Of a stretch of DNA of 64,000 nucleotides, positions 35,198-44,859 are shown in pieces. The stretch comes from Proteus terrae subsp. cibarius (GTDB lineage Bacteria > Pseudomonadota > Gammaproteobacteria > Enterobacterales > Enterobacteriaceae): positions 1,364,001-1,428,000 of the forward strand of contig NZ_CP047349.1 in the NCBI RefSeq assembly GCF_011045835.1, given 5' to 3'. The notes below the pieces were generated by a model, which made no database searches, was not told where the DNA came from, and saw nothing but the letters and a program-made list of their open reading frames with translations. The first letter of the stretch is position 1. Every line of letters begins with the position of its first letter. The position numbers were made by a program, and so were the translations under genes.

Positions 35198-36694
35198 ATG
35201 TTTTTATTCAAAAAAGGTATTATTGCTTTATCCGTTAATATTGCATTAGTTTCTTCTGCTTTAGCCTGTACAACGTTGTTAGCGGGAAGCGAAGCGACAA
35301 ATGATGGTTCGTTGATTATTGCTCGTAGCGCAGATAGCGATGCATTAAAAGCACAACATTTTGTTATTCATCCGGCTAAAACGAATCAAATGGGTATTTA
35401 CAGCACCAAAGAGCATAATGGTGCTAATAATTTCACTTATCCATTACCTAAGAATTCATTACGTTATACCACTGTACCGAATTGGAAAACACAACTCCAT
35501 GGTGCAACAGGATTTAATGAACTGGGTGTGGGGGTTAGTGGTACAGAATCTATTTTTGCTTCACCTAAAGCGCTCTCTTTTGATCCCTATGTTGAAGAGA
35601 CTGGAATAACTGAAGATGATATTCCAGATGTCTTACTTTCAAGAGCAAAAACAGCTCGTGAAGCGGTGGAATTATTAGGAAGTATTATTGAAAAACAAGG
35701 TGCAGGTGAGGGATTTGGTGTTGCTGTTGTTGATAAAAATGAGCTTTGGTATTTAGAAACAGGAACAGGGCATCATTGGATTGCACAAAAATTACCTAAA
35801 GATAAGTACTTTGCGACAGGAAACCAAGGCCGATTACAACACTACGATATTAACAGTGATGATGTTTTAGGCTCTAAAAATCTAGTGGAATTTGCTGTTG
35901 AGAAAGGGCTATATAATCCTGAAAAAGAAGGGGCGTTTAATTTCTCAAAAGCTTACACACGAGATGATGAACGAGATCGTACTTATAATGATCCGCGTGT
36001 GTGGGTTATTCAGCAACAATTTAATCCATCATTAAAACAAGCTGTGGATGATGGTCGTAATTTCGCGCCTTTATTAACACCAGAAAAAAAAGTATCTGTT
36101 GAAGAAGCTAAAGCGATGTTACGTAATCACTTTGAAGGAACAGAGCACGACCCATATACTAATGGATTAAATGGTGAAGAATCTTGGCGTCCAATCAGTG
36201 TATTCAGAACTTATGAAGCGCATGTTATGCAAGTTCGCCCTGAGCTTCCTCAGGAAATAGGTGAAGTGACCTATGTTGGTTTAGGCATGGCGGATTTAAC
36301 TGCATTTGTTCCGTATTACAGTGGGTTGAAAGCTTATCCGCAACATTATGGAATAGGAAACAATCAAGCGGATAGTGATTCTATTTACTGGAAATATCGT
36401 AAGTTACAAACATTAGTAATGACAGATTATCCAAAACTCGCACCAATAGTGAAAAAAGCTTATCAAGAGTGGGAAGCAAAAACTGCATTAGAGCAAAAAG
36501 AAATGGAAGCTAAATATCTCACTATGGTGGAAACAGATAAAACTGGCGCAGATAAAATGCTTAATGAATTTAATCTACGAGTCATGGCTGATGCTGAAAG
36601 ATTAACTGAAAGTTTAATGAATGAATTGTTTACAATAAGAACAAAAGATATCCAAGACGATATTTTCTTTGCTAACAAGTCTAAAAAAGACTGA
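35198..36694 (+). CDS. secreted C69 family dipeptidase
   Basis: A 498-residue Ntn hydrolase of the dipeptidase A (C69) family. The signal peptide ends just before Cys24 in 'ALACTTLLAGSEATNDGS', which becomes the N-terminal nucleophile. Further family blocks are 'IARSADSD', 'GATGFNELGVGVSGTESI', 'GFGVAVVDKNELWYLETGTGHHWIAQ' and 'FATGNQGRL'. The location is periplasmic. It probably trims dipeptides for uptake. A ribosome site of GGGGGAG type lies before the ATG. A terminator closes the gene. Confidence 0.9.
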   Translation: MFLFKKGIIALSVNIALVSSALACTTLLAGSEATNDGSLIIARSADSDALKAQHFVIHPAKTNQMGIYSTKEHNGANNFTYPLPKNSLRYTTVPNWKTQLHGATGFNELGVGVSGTESIFASPKALSFDPYVEETGITEDDIPDVLLSRAKTAREAVELLGSIIEKQGAGEGFGVAVVDKNELWYLETGTGHHWIAQKLPKDKYFATGNQGRLQHYDINSDDVLGSKNLVEFAVEKGLYNPEKEGAFNFSKAYTRDDERDRTYNDPRVWVIQQQFNPSLKQAVDDGRNFAPLLTPEKKVSVEEAKAMLRNHFEGTEHDPYTNGLNGEESWRPISVFRTYEAHVMQVRPELPQEIGEVTYVGLGMADLTAFVPYYSGLKAYPQHYGIGNNQADSDSIYWKYRKLQTLVMTDYPKLAPIVKKAYQEWEAKTALEQKEMEAKYLTMVETDKTGADKMLNEFNLRVMADAERLTESLMNELFTIRTKDIQDDIFFANKSKKD

Positions 36695-36726
36695 TAGAGA
36701 AATATCGTTCTAAATACAGATTAAAT

Positions 36727-36752
36727 AAAAGATCCCGATTTGGGATCTTTTC
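36727..36752. terminator. bidirectional terminator
   Basis: AAAAGATCCC / GGGATCTTTT stem with A and T flanks, between convergent dipeptidase and AraC genes. Confidence 0.85.
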
Positions 36753-36764
36753 AATAATAAACGA

Positions 36765-37661
36765 TTAAATGACAGGAATGTAATAGCTAATTTCTTTCAA
36801 ATAAGGTCCACTTTTATCAAGTAGTTTATCGTAACTCACTGACTCTTTTAGTGTATATCGTTCAATATCAGGGCCAGGCCTACGTAATAAATTCATTTTT
36901 GGTAAAACTTTGGTATACACAGTATAAATAATGTCATCATAACCTGTTATTGAGTCTAAAATTTCATCAATGAAAAAAGTAATTTTCAAGTAATTACCAC
37001 TAGGTAATTCTAATTGTGACATTGCTGAGGTATTAGATATTGTTGATAGCTTTTTCTTATCAACAGCAGTGCTATAAATATACATTGTGTCATCTAATGT
37101 ACTTGCAGATGCTCTGTGCATTGCATATAACTCGGTCGGTATAGTATTTACATCTTTCAGGAATTTAAGCCAAAATTCTCTTCTGAACCTTTTTTTGTCT
37201 GAATTCCACGTTGAAATAGGTTTGTTATAATGGTGTGACATGCCAACTAATTTTAGAGGCGGAAAGGTAACGACTTCATATTTAGCTTTTAGCTCAACAG
37301 TTTCTAGTGCTGGGAAAATAAGTTCGCTAATATCCCAACCAGGTTTTTTTCTATACTCGGAAGGGGTGATATTAAATTGTTTTTTGAATGCGCGACAAAA
37401 TGTTTGTTGAGAGTCAAATCGGTATTTCAATGAAATATCTAGCAGACTGCAGCGTGTTATACGTAAGGCATAAGCACCACAAGATAAACGGCGGGCGAGT
37501 ATGTATTTTCCTAAAGATATTCCTGTATATGCTTTAAATAAGCGCTGAAAATGCCATTTTGTATAGCCAGATTTTTCAGCAACGATATCTAATGATAAAC
37601 GTGAATCAAGATTTTGCTCGATCCATACAATGATATCTTTGACGACATTCTCTTGAAGCAT
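36765..37661 (-). CDS. Rob-like AraC-family regulator
   Basis: A 298-residue protein. The N-terminal AraC/XylS DNA-binding domain (residues 8-105; 'IVWIEQNLDSRLSLDIVAEKSGYTKWHFQRLFKAYTG', '..FDSQQTFCRAFKKQFNITPSEYRK') is followed by a GyrI/Rob-type effector domain (about 120-298). This architecture, with the DNA-binding domain first, is that of Rob, which activates the mar/sox/rob regulon for drug and oxidant resistance. The chromosome may carry another Rob, so I give no gene symbol. Confidence 0.8.
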   Translation of the reverse strand: MLQENVVKDIIVWIEQNLDSRLSLDIVAEKSGYTKWHFQRLFKAYTGISLGKYILARRLSCGAYALRITRCSLLDISLKYRFDSQQTFCRAFKKQFNITPSEYRKKPGWDISELIFPALETVELKAKYEVVTFPPLKLVGMSHHYNKPISTWNSDKKRFRREFWLKFLKDVNTIPTELYAMHRASASTLDDTMYIYSTAVDKKKLSTISNTSAMSQLELPSGNYLKITFFIDEILDSITGYDDIIYTVYTKVLPKMNLLRRPGPDIERYTLKESVSYDKLLDKSGPYLKEISYYIPVI

Positions 37662-38039
37662 GAATATTCCTATTATTTTTTTCTATCGATATTTTTCAAC
37701 AAGATCGACTTAATTTATTGAACTACAATAAATTTATAGGTGTTAGGATAATAGCATATCGTATAGCGATAGTTGCATTGAATAAAGTAAAATAGGCGGG
37801 AAGTAATGTAAAGTTATGTATTTTAATTTATTTGAATTAAAATTAACATTAATTCAAAAATTGTATTTTAACTCAATCATCAATGATTGATTATTTTTTA
37901 TTAAAATTAATCTTAAATTAAAATATTCATATATTTTTTAATTTTAATAAATGCGGAGATATCCTATTTTATCTTTAAAAGATAAAGTCTAGTCTAAATT
38001 TATTAGTAAAACCTTACTTGGTTATTTTAGGAGATGTAA
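37662..38039. other. intergenic region
   Basis: 378 bases of AT-rich DNA between the divergent AraC gene and the lysozyme-inhibitor gene. An ATCAATGATTGAT palindrome lies at about 37878. No gene is seen. Confidence 0.4.
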
Positions 38040-38372
38040 ATGAATAAGTTACTTTCTATTTCTGCTATTGCTTTAGTTTCTTCATTAATAACAGCTCCTG
38101 CTTTGGCAGCTAAAACGGATACTTATAACTGTGAAGGCCAAAAAATCAGAGTTTCTTTCCCCAATGAACAGCTAGCTGTTATGTATTACAGCGATGAAAT
38201 TATTGTTTTAAAAGAAGCTGTTGCGGCCAGTGGTGCTCGTTATGTTGGTGAAAACTTCCAAATTTGGGGTAAAGGAAAAAATGAATTTAATTTAGCAACC
38301 ATTTCAGAAGATGATGCAGTTAATGGGCGAGTTGCTGAAGATAAAGGTCGTACCTGCAAATTAGTAAAATAA
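38040..38372 (+). CDS. periplasmic MliC/PliC-like C-type lysozyme inhibitor
   Basis: A 110-residue exported protein with a signal peptide ending APALA, without a lipobox, so soluble in the periplasm. The mature 88 residues show the MliC fold: a first-strand Cys in 'TYNCEGQKIRV', then the inhibitory 'EAVAASGARYVGENFQIWGKG' loop (family motif SGxxY with xxxWxKG) and a final 'RTCKLVK'. The two cysteines can form the conserved disulphide. It should protect the cell wall from host lysozyme. Confidence 0.85.
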   Translation: MNKLLSISAIALVSSLITAPALAAKTDTYNCEGQKIRVSFPNEQLAVMYYSDEIIVLKEAVAASGARYVGENFQIWGKGKNEFNLATISEDDAVNGRVAEDKGRTCKLVK

Positions 38373-38392
38373 CGTAGAAACCAGTTATAAAT

Positions 38393-38420
38393 AAAAAAGG
38401 ACAATTTATTGTCCTTTTTT
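38393..38420 (+). terminator. intrinsic terminator
   Basis: AAAAAAGGACAA / TTGTCCTTTTTT hairpin after the lysozyme-inhibitor gene. Confidence 0.85.
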
Positions 38421-38557
38421 ATTAAGAAAAAGATTAAGTAAATATAATAGTTAAAAATAAAAAACAATAAGTATAGAAAAATGATAACGCATTTTTTATC
38501 ACACAAATAAGTTGGTTATAAAAAAACAAATCAGTTATAAAGATAGTCTTATTGTGA

Positions 38558-39112
<555 letters not shown>

Positions 39113-39373
39113 AGCCCTTACTTATTACAGCTAATTTGATTATACTCATAGAGAGTAGTATAAAATCTACTATTTTTTGTTTTTCAAAAAACAAAAAATA
39201 AATTTCGGTTTATCCATTTATCTGCAACGAAACAAAATTTATTGCGAGTTTATATGAAGTCTTACCCTTAGCTAGTCTCAACATTAATTTTTAAAAGTAG
39301 AAATTTAAAATAGGCATTGCTATCCAATATGGCAGGTAATGTGTTATCAAAAATTAATAAAAGACAAAATCTA

Positions 39374-40231
39374 ATGAAAATTAAAAACTCAAGAAAATGT
39401 AATGTGTCATTACCAGATAATAGAATTTTAACGTGGTATGAATCTGGTCCAGAGCAAGGTAAGCCAGTATTATTTTGCACTGGTGCAGGTATGAGCGGTT
39501 TATTAGGTGTAGACATTGACCTCTTAAATAGACTTAATATTCGACTGATTGCGCCAACTCGTCCTGGATTAGGTGATTCTACTTTTGATCCTAAAAAATC
39601 GTTAAAATCTTTTTCTGAAGATATTTTATTTTTATTAGATCATCTTAGTATCAAAAATATTAATGTTATGGGGTTTTCACAAGGTGCTGTTTTTGCGATG
39701 GCGCTTTGTGTTTATTGTCATGTTGATAAATTACTGATTGTCGCAGGACAAGATCAATTTGATTATCCTGATACACAAAAAAAGCTAACAGAAGATGTTA
39801 TCAATATGCAACGTCAAGCTGTTGGAACACCAGATCTGTTAACCAGTTGGATTAAGCAAAATATAACAGCTAAATGGTTAATGGATTTTATTCTAAATTA
39901 CAGTGCTGATGTCGATTTGGCTATTTATAACTCAGCTGATTTTCTCTCTGTTTATCAAGAATGTATGGCGGAAGCCTTTAAACAAGGTAATGATGGATAC
40001 ACTCAGGATTTGCTGATTGTGATGCAACCTTGGGGATTCTCACCTGAAGAAATAAAGACACCAACAACTTTATGGTATGGAATGAAGGATACCAGCACAG
40101 TTCATTCTCCTGATTTTGGCGAATTATTATTTGAACGTTTTCCTAATGCAGAGCGTCATTTATGGCCAGAAGAAGGAGGAGCACTTCTATGGACAAAAAC
40201 AGAAGAAATTTTATTAGAACTTGCTGATTAA
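39374..40231 (+). CDS. alpha/beta hydrolase
   Basis: A serine hydrolase of about 285 residues. The nucleophile elbow is 'GFSQG' with Ser at about residue 97, the oxyanion part is 'TGAGMSG', and the Asp/His members probably lie in the 'YGMKDTSTVHSP' and 'WPEEGGALLW' region. The usual final His is replaced by EGG-A in that stretch, so the catalytic His is not obvious. The start is uncertain: ATG at 39374 fits the domain, ATG at 39329 adds 15 residues, and neither has a good ribosome site. The substrate is unknown. Confidence 0.7.
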   Translation: MKIKNSRKCNVSLPDNRILTWYESGPEQGKPVLFCTGAGMSGLLGVDIDLLNRLNIRLIAPTRPGLGDSTFDPKKSLKSFSEDILFLLDHLSIKNINVMGFSQGAVFAMALCVYCHVDKLLIVAGQDQFDYPDTQKKLTEDVINMQRQAVGTPDLLTSWIKQNITAKWLMDFILNYSADVDLAIYNSADFLSVYQECMAEAFKQGNDGYTQDLLIVMQPWGFSPEEIKTPTTLWYGMKDTSTVHSPDFGELLFERFPNAERHLWPEEGGALLWTKTEEILLELAD

Positions 40232-40463
40232 GATGATGTAGTACGTTAATGATAAAGTAGATACAAGTTATCTTAAAAAATAACAGTATCTACTTTTTTA
40301 TTCATATTTTTAAATTAAAATAAAGAGATAGCTGAAATAGATAATTGTTTTTATCTTATAATTATTTTCTAATTTAATGTGTAAAAAGTTATTTTTAAAA
40401 TAAAGATGAAAATAATTTGCTATAAAATGAATTATATGACTTAATAGCGCCACTGGTTTGGAA

Positions 40464-40627
40464 GTACAGACCTATTTATGTTAGTGCAGTTTTAAGTAGT
40501 TCACCGTTTAGCGTTATCCCTGATACCTCTTCGTTGCGAATTCCTTCAAATAGTGACCATAAGTAAAAATCCGAAATCAAACCGAAAACAGTGCCTTATG
40601 GCAAACTAATTAATTAAAGGAAATCTT
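40464..40627 (+). promoter_or_regulatory. long 5' leader with cold-box-like motif of the csp gene
   Basis: The 160 or more bases before the cold shock gene contain a GTACAGA core at 40464-40470, like the cold box of cspA leaders, and end with AAAGGAAAT as ribosome site. Csp leaders fold into a thermo-responsive RNA. A TATAAAAT -10-like box lies at about 40423. Upstream bases 40232-40420 hold no gene. Confidence 0.6.
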
Positions 40628-40840
40628 ATGTCTAATACAATGACTGGTACAGTAAAATGGTTTAACGATGATAAAGGTTTTGGCTTTATCACTCCTAAAG
40701 ATGGTAGCAAAGACGTATTCGTACACTTTTCAGCGATCCAAAGCGACAGCTTTAAATCTCTGAAAGAAGGCCAAGAAGTTTCATTTTCTATCGAAAATGG
40801 CGCTAAAGGTCCAGCAGCAGCGAACGTAATCGCTCTGTAA
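40628..40840 (+). CDS. CspA-family cold shock protein
   Basis: A 70-residue single cold shock domain with RNP1 'KGFGFI' and RNP2 'VFVHF' and the usual 'TGTVKWFN' opening. It acts as an RNA chaperone. The length equals CspA/CspC types. The long leader suggests cold or growth regulation. Assignment among csp paralogues is not possible by eye. Confidence 0.93.
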   Translation: MSNTMTGTVKWFNDDKGFGFITPKDGSKDVFVHFSAIQSDSFKSLKEGQEVSFSIENGAKGPAAANVIAL

Positions 40841-40902
40841 TATATTGAGTTTTATTACTGTGTATATTGCTGATGCAATATCAATACAAGTAAGACTTAA
40901 AG

Positions 40903-40927
40903 AACCTCACTTCGGTGGGGTTTTTTT
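40903..40927 (+). terminator. intrinsic terminator of csp gene
   Basis: AACCTCAC-TTCG-GTGGGGTT hairpin with seven T residues. Confidence 0.85.
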
Positions 40928-41302
40928 ATATCAATTTCCAGTCTATTTAACTTTAAAGTTTATTTAGTAAAGTGTAAAAAATAATTTTATTAAAGTTATG
41001 TAAATATTTGATGTGAGTTAATTTAATTATTAGAAGTGTATTTACCTTAATTACCACTAAAATTTACAGATAAATACATTAATTAATAAAGAAATCCTTA
41101 TAATGGTGAAATAAAGGCATTAAGTTATTACCTTCTCAATCAAAAGAAAGAAAAATTTTTTATTAGAATAAAAGATATCAGATAAATCATAAAAAAATAA
41201 TTTAAGATAAAAAATAAAAGTAATATTTAATGACTTATCTTAAATAATTATTGTCTAATTCAATGTGGCTTAAATGCTTTTTAGTTCCTAAAGGACAAAC
41301 TT
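40928..41302. other. intergenic region
   Basis: 375 bases of AT-rich DNA before the acyltransferase gene. No coding frame with a ribosome site is visible. AAAGGA at 41290-41295 serves the GTG at 41303. Confidence 0.4.
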
Positions 41303-42232
41303 GTGTACGCTAAAAATATTTTTTCATTGCATTTATTACATCCCAAATATTTCTTAACTTGGTTTGGTGTTTTTATCCTTTTTTTATTAGTACAGCTACC
41401 TTATTCGTGGTTGCTTTTTTTAGGTAAACATCTCGGATTGTTATCTCGTTTCTTTGTCAAAAGAAGAGTTTCTATCATAAAGAAAAATTTAGAATTATGT
41501 TTCCCTAATAAAGATGAAAATGAAATTAACAAGCTTGTTATGGATAATTTATCGTCACTAGGTGTCGCATTATTTGAAACAGGAATGGCGTGGTTCTGGA
41601 GTGATCGTCGATTAAAAAACCTCTTTGAAGTACAGGGGATCTCCAATTTTACTGATGCAAGTGATAAAAAAGCTGGAATTTTACTCATTGGTATACATTC
41701 TATGTCACTAGAATTAGGTGGGCGTATTATGGGGCTTTGTTTCCCTGTAAATGCGATGTATAGGCCACATAATAATAAAGCGATGGAGTTTATCCAAACT
41801 AAAGCAAGATGCCGTTCAGATAAAGGCATGATAGATAGACGTAATCTAAAGTTTATGGTTATGGAGTTAAAAAAAGGAAAAGCAATTTGGTTTGCTCCAG
41901 ACCAAGACTTTGGTTTAAAAGGAACAACATTCTCTCCTTTCTTTTCTGTTGAAAAAACATCAACCTCAAAAGGGGTTGCAATACTAGCGAAACTATCAGG
42001 AGCACCTTCTTTAACTGTCACTTTAGTTAGAAATGAAAATCAGAAAGGTAAAAAGTACAGCTTAATCATTGGTAAAGAATTAGTTAATTATCCTTCTGAG
42101 GATATTCAAAATGACACGGATAGAATGAATAAGCTGATAGAAACTGAAATTATGCGGGCGCCAGAACAATATTTATGGGCTCACCGTCGTTTTAAAACTC
42201 GGCCGGCAGGTGAAGCCAGTTTTTATAATTAA
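41303..42232 (+). CDS. lipid A late acyltransferase, LpxL/LpxP type
   Basis: A 309-residue enzyme with an N-terminal membrane anchor (about 19-40) that transfers a secondary acyl chain to Kdo2-lipid A. The HX4E catalytic motif is His132-Glu137 in 'GIHSMSLELGGR'. 'MYRPHNNKAME', 'APDQDFG', 'GVAILAKLSGAP' and the final 'APEQYLWAHRRFKTRP' are family hallmarks. The GTG start has AAAGGA upstream. It follows a cold shock gene, and LpxP is the cold-induced member in E. coli, so LpxP is possible. LpxL cannot be excluded. Confidence 0.87.
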   Translation: MYAKNIFSLHLLHPKYFLTWFGVFILFLLVQLPYSWLLFLGKHLGLLSRFFVKRRVSIIKKNLELCFPNKDENEINKLVMDNLSSLGVALFETGMAWFWSDRRLKNLFEVQGISNFTDASDKKAGILLIGIHSMSLELGGRIMGLCFPVNAMYRPHNNKAMEFIQTKARCRSDKGMIDRRNLKFMVMELKKGKAIWFAPDQDFGLKGTTFSPFFSVEKTSTSKGVAILAKLSGAPSLTVTLVRNENQKGKKYSLIIGKELVNYPSEDIQNDTDRMNKLIETEIMRAPEQYLWAHRRFKTRPAGEASFYN

Positions 42233-42246
42233 TGATTAATATATAA

Positions 42247-42346
42247 AAAAAAGACCAACACATTATGTGTTGGTCACAGTAAATACTGGAAGCAATGTGA
42301 GCAATGTCGTTGTGAAAAACCAAGTAAAATACTCAACTATTCACAA
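42247..42346 (-). ncRNA. ryhB: RyhB-like small RNA, copy 1
   Basis: The minus strand carries the RyhB core CGACATTGCTCACATTGC followed by TTCCAGTATT, which base-pairs with mRNAs of iron-using proteins together with Hfq. The 3' end is a strong terminator (GACCAACAC / GTGTTGGTC then a T run at 42251-42245). The start is placed near 42346, downstream of a TTGACA, 17 bases, TATCTT promoter (42374-42352). The predicted length of about 100 bases compares with 90 in E. coli. A second copy lies at 46.5 kb. Confidence 0.9.
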
Positions 42347-42347
42347 G

Positions 42348-42366
42348 GTAAAAGATAATCATTATC
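42348..42366. promoter_or_regulatory. Fur box of RyhB copy 1
   Basis: GTAAAAGATAATCATTATC matches the 19-base Fur consensus at 16 positions. It overlaps the -10 and spacer of the minus-strand sRNA promoter, giving repression when iron is plentiful. Confidence 0.88.
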
Positions 42367-42431
42367 ATCCGGCTTGTCAACCCTAGGATTTGTATGGATT
42401 TAGAAGATAAGAATAAGGGTGATAAAGTAAA

Positions 42432-42455
42432 GATAAGAAGATAAGAAGATAAGAA
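42432..42455. repeat. GATAAGAA tandem repeat
   Basis: Three head-to-tail copies of GATAAGAA, 60-100 bases upstream of the first RyhB promoter. It could vary in length by slippage. No function known. Confidence 0.6.
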
Positions 42456-42662
42456 TTTTTATAAATAAGTTAAAACAGAGTTAGCAGATATAGAAATAAA
42501 CTATATCTGCCTAATATATTATAACCATAATAGAAAATACCATTTATATAGTAATGAATTCTAATTCTTGGAAAATATATACTCGTTATTTAATAATAAA
42601 TATTATTTCTATTTAATAGAGATTAATTTTTATTAAAAATATAGGATTTTAAAGGTGCTATA

Positions 42663-42974
42663 TTAATTATATACGATATCCATTATCCCTACATTTTCTT
42701 TGACCCAATTCATACTCATTGAACCTTTATTTTCACCTAATTGAGCATTAAATATTTTATTAGGTTCGATTTTATGTAAAGTTTCTTCCATTTCAATTCC
42801 ATTCCAGCAATTTGCTTTAAAAGTATTTCCTACTGATTCAGTTATACAATTTCCCTCTACAATAGAGCCTATAAATGTGATTGTTCCTGAGCCGATGACT
42901 TTATTATTATTTGCCATAGTTGGAGCTGATAATAAAAGTGCTAAACAAGTTCCGATAATAAAATTCTTTTTCAT
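42663..42974 (-). CDS. small exported fimbrillin-like protein, paralogue A
   Basis: A 103-residue protein with a signal peptide (ends TMANN). The mature part has 'VIGSGTITFIGSIVEGNC', the typical opening of type 1 pilin subunits, and a second Cys in 'KANCWNG'. It then ends after about 80 mature residues with 'GIMDIVYN', whereas pilins have about 160. A paralogue with the same layout is at 63638-63949. Neither lies in a fimbrial operon. It may be a stand-alone adaptor, a minor pilin or a free periplasmic protein. A GAGGAA ribosome site is present. Confidence 0.65.
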   Translation of the reverse strand: MKKNFIIGTCLALLLSAPTMANNNKVIGSGTITFIGSIVEGNCITESVGNTFKANCWNGIEMEETLHKIEPNKIFNAQLGENKGSMSMNWVKENVGIMDIVYN

Positions 42975-43499
42975 TCTATATTCCTCAAATATTCTTTATT
43001 TGGTTAGCTTTTGATTTATTTATTGTGTTCGATAAATAAATATCTATTCGTACCGAGTTGATGGAAGGAATATTAGAGGAAAAAAATATATCAATCTGTA
43101 AAAAATCTTGATGGTTAATGACAGCTAGATAAAGATTTATGAATGATTTTGTGATTTTTTCAGTACTTTATTATTAGCATAAATTAATTTAAGGTTGTCT
43201 AACTATTTGAAATACAGTAAATAAACTTGTTTTTTATTATTTTTATTAATAAGTTAACTTTTTTTGATATTAGTTAAATTGCTTAATTTTTTAGTGATAC
43301 ATTTTGTCGTTAAAATAGAAAACTTATAAAATGAGTAATTTCAGAGTTCAAAAAAATTTGTCAAAATATTTCTACGAAGTGACTATAAAAGTAAAAATTA
43401 TATCTTTATTTGATGGTTTTTATCTGGTTGAGTATTGATATATTAATTTATCACTTTATTATCATTAAAAATAAACAACAAAAAGAGAATAGACTATTT
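42975..43499. other. intergenic region
   Basis: 525 bases of AT-rich DNA between the divergent fimbrillin-like and methyltransferase genes. An about 30-base segment at 43080-43110 (GAAAAAAATATATCAATCTGTAA) recurs with few changes at 44508-44535. No gene with a convincing start is seen. Confidence 0.4.
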
Positions 43500-44252
43500 A
43501 TGCAGAGTTATCATTCGCTATCAGCCCAAGTTTACCAAATAGATAAACCTATAGGGTGTAGTTTTGGTGACGTAGAATATTATCAAGAACGTCTTAAGGA
43601 TGTTAATGGCAAAATCTTAGAACCCGCCGTGGGAACAGGGCGTATTTTGATCCCTTTATTAAAGTCTGGATTTAATGTAGAAGGATTTGATCTTTCAGAT
43701 GAGATGCTTTATTTCTGTATGGAAAATCTAAGAAGAAATGGATGTTCTCAAGATAAAGTGACTAAAGATAATTTGTTGACATTCCAAGTTGAGACTCTTG
43801 TTGATGCAATAATTATTCCGACTGGGACTTTTTTATTGTTAGATAGCGAAACAAAAGCATTACAGTCACTTCAACAATGTTATAACGCATTAAATCCAGA
43901 TGGACGTTTATTAATTGACATTAGTTTGGCGCATACCTTTACTAAAGGCCAGTGTTCTAGTCGACAATTCGAAACGTCGGAAGGAGATTTAATTACCTTA
44001 CAGATAGTAAATGCTGAAATAGATTATATTAATCAATTAACAGTATCTCATCACCGTTATGATAAATGGAGAAATGGGAAAATAATTGAAAGTGAATGGG
44101 AAGTGTTTAAATTGAAATGGTTTGGTGTGTATGAATTTAAACGACTCCTTGAATCTATTGGCTTTGAGAAAATAACAATTTCTGGAGATTATCAATATTT
44201 ACGCGAACCAAATAACGAAACAGAAATTATTACTTTTGAAGCTTATAAATAG
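43500..44252 (+). CDS. SAM-dependent methyltransferase (class I)
   Basis: A 250-residue protein when started at the ATG at 43500; a longer frame adds an unlikely hydrophobic lead. Motif I is 'GKILEPAVGTGRILIPLL', followed by the acidic motif II 'VEGFDLSDEML', and the post-I 'LNPDGRLLIDIS'. A C-terminal substrate region (about 165-250) is less conserved. The target (small molecule or protein) is unknown. A terminator follows. Confidence 0.8.
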   Translation: MQSYHSLSAQVYQIDKPIGCSFGDVEYYQERLKDVNGKILEPAVGTGRILIPLLKSGFNVEGFDLSDEMLYFCMENLRRNGCSQDKVTKDNLLTFQVETLVDAIIIPTGTFLLLDSETKALQSLQQCYNALNPDGRLLIDISLAHTFTKGQCSSRQFETSEGDLITLQIVNAEIDYINQLTVSHHRYDKWRNGKIIESEWEVFKLKWFGVYEFKRLLESIGFEKITISGDYQYLREPNNETEIITFEAYK

Positions 44253-44277
44253 AAATCAAACAGGATATTGACAATAA

Positions 44278-44301
44278 GGCCATAAAATAATGGCCATTTT
44301 T
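44278..44301 (+). terminator. intrinsic terminator
   Basis: GGCCAT / ATGGCC stem and T run after the methyltransferase gene. Confidence 0.75.
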
Positions 44302-44434
44302 AATGTCATTAGTATTTTTTCTACTTTTTTGAAAAGATCAAATGTTGTCTTTGCTATGAAAAAAGAAAACAAGAGAACGTTTAGTTTTAAAGAAATAGTG
44401 ATTTTATTTGCTAGTATTAAAGTGAGTTCTTAAG

Positions 44435-44463
44435 ATAAAAAAATCCCCGCACAAGGCGGGGGA
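44435..44463 (-). terminator. strong minus-strand terminator, far from any known gene end
   Basis: Read on the minus strand, CCCCGC-CTTGT-GCGGGG is followed by a T run. It is about 400 bases past the SUKH gene end at 44860. The intervening DNA (44464-44859) has no gene, so it may hold a long 3' UTR or a small RNA. Bases 44302-44434 are featureless. Confidence 0.65.
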
Positions 44464-44859
44464 AAATTAAATATCTATCAGTGATGAAATACTAAAACCA
44501 ATAGTAAGGGAAAAAAAGATATCAATCTGTAACAAACTTTAAAAAAAAATAAGTGTGAAGTTAAAAGTATTTTTTGAAAAAAATCATAGTTACTTGATTT
44601 TTTTATAATGTAATTAATTGTTTTTAATTGATTTTTAATTTGTTGGGGATGTTGGGTTGGAGTATGTAATTAATAATCATGTTAATTTAACAATAAAATT
44701 TATATACATTTAGCTGAGAGTATTGATAAATACCTTAGTTTTTAAAACAACAAAAATACGTATTTATAACTATTTTAGGTGAAAGGCAGGCAATGATAAT
44801 GATTGGTTATTGCCTGATTAGAATAGATGCAAGAAGATGATAGGGTGTCTATCCATCAA

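Noticed and set aside
41401..42021. 206-residue minus-strand frame in the acyltransferase gene
   Set aside because: It lies wholly opposite a well-supported LpxL-type enzyme and has no start site.
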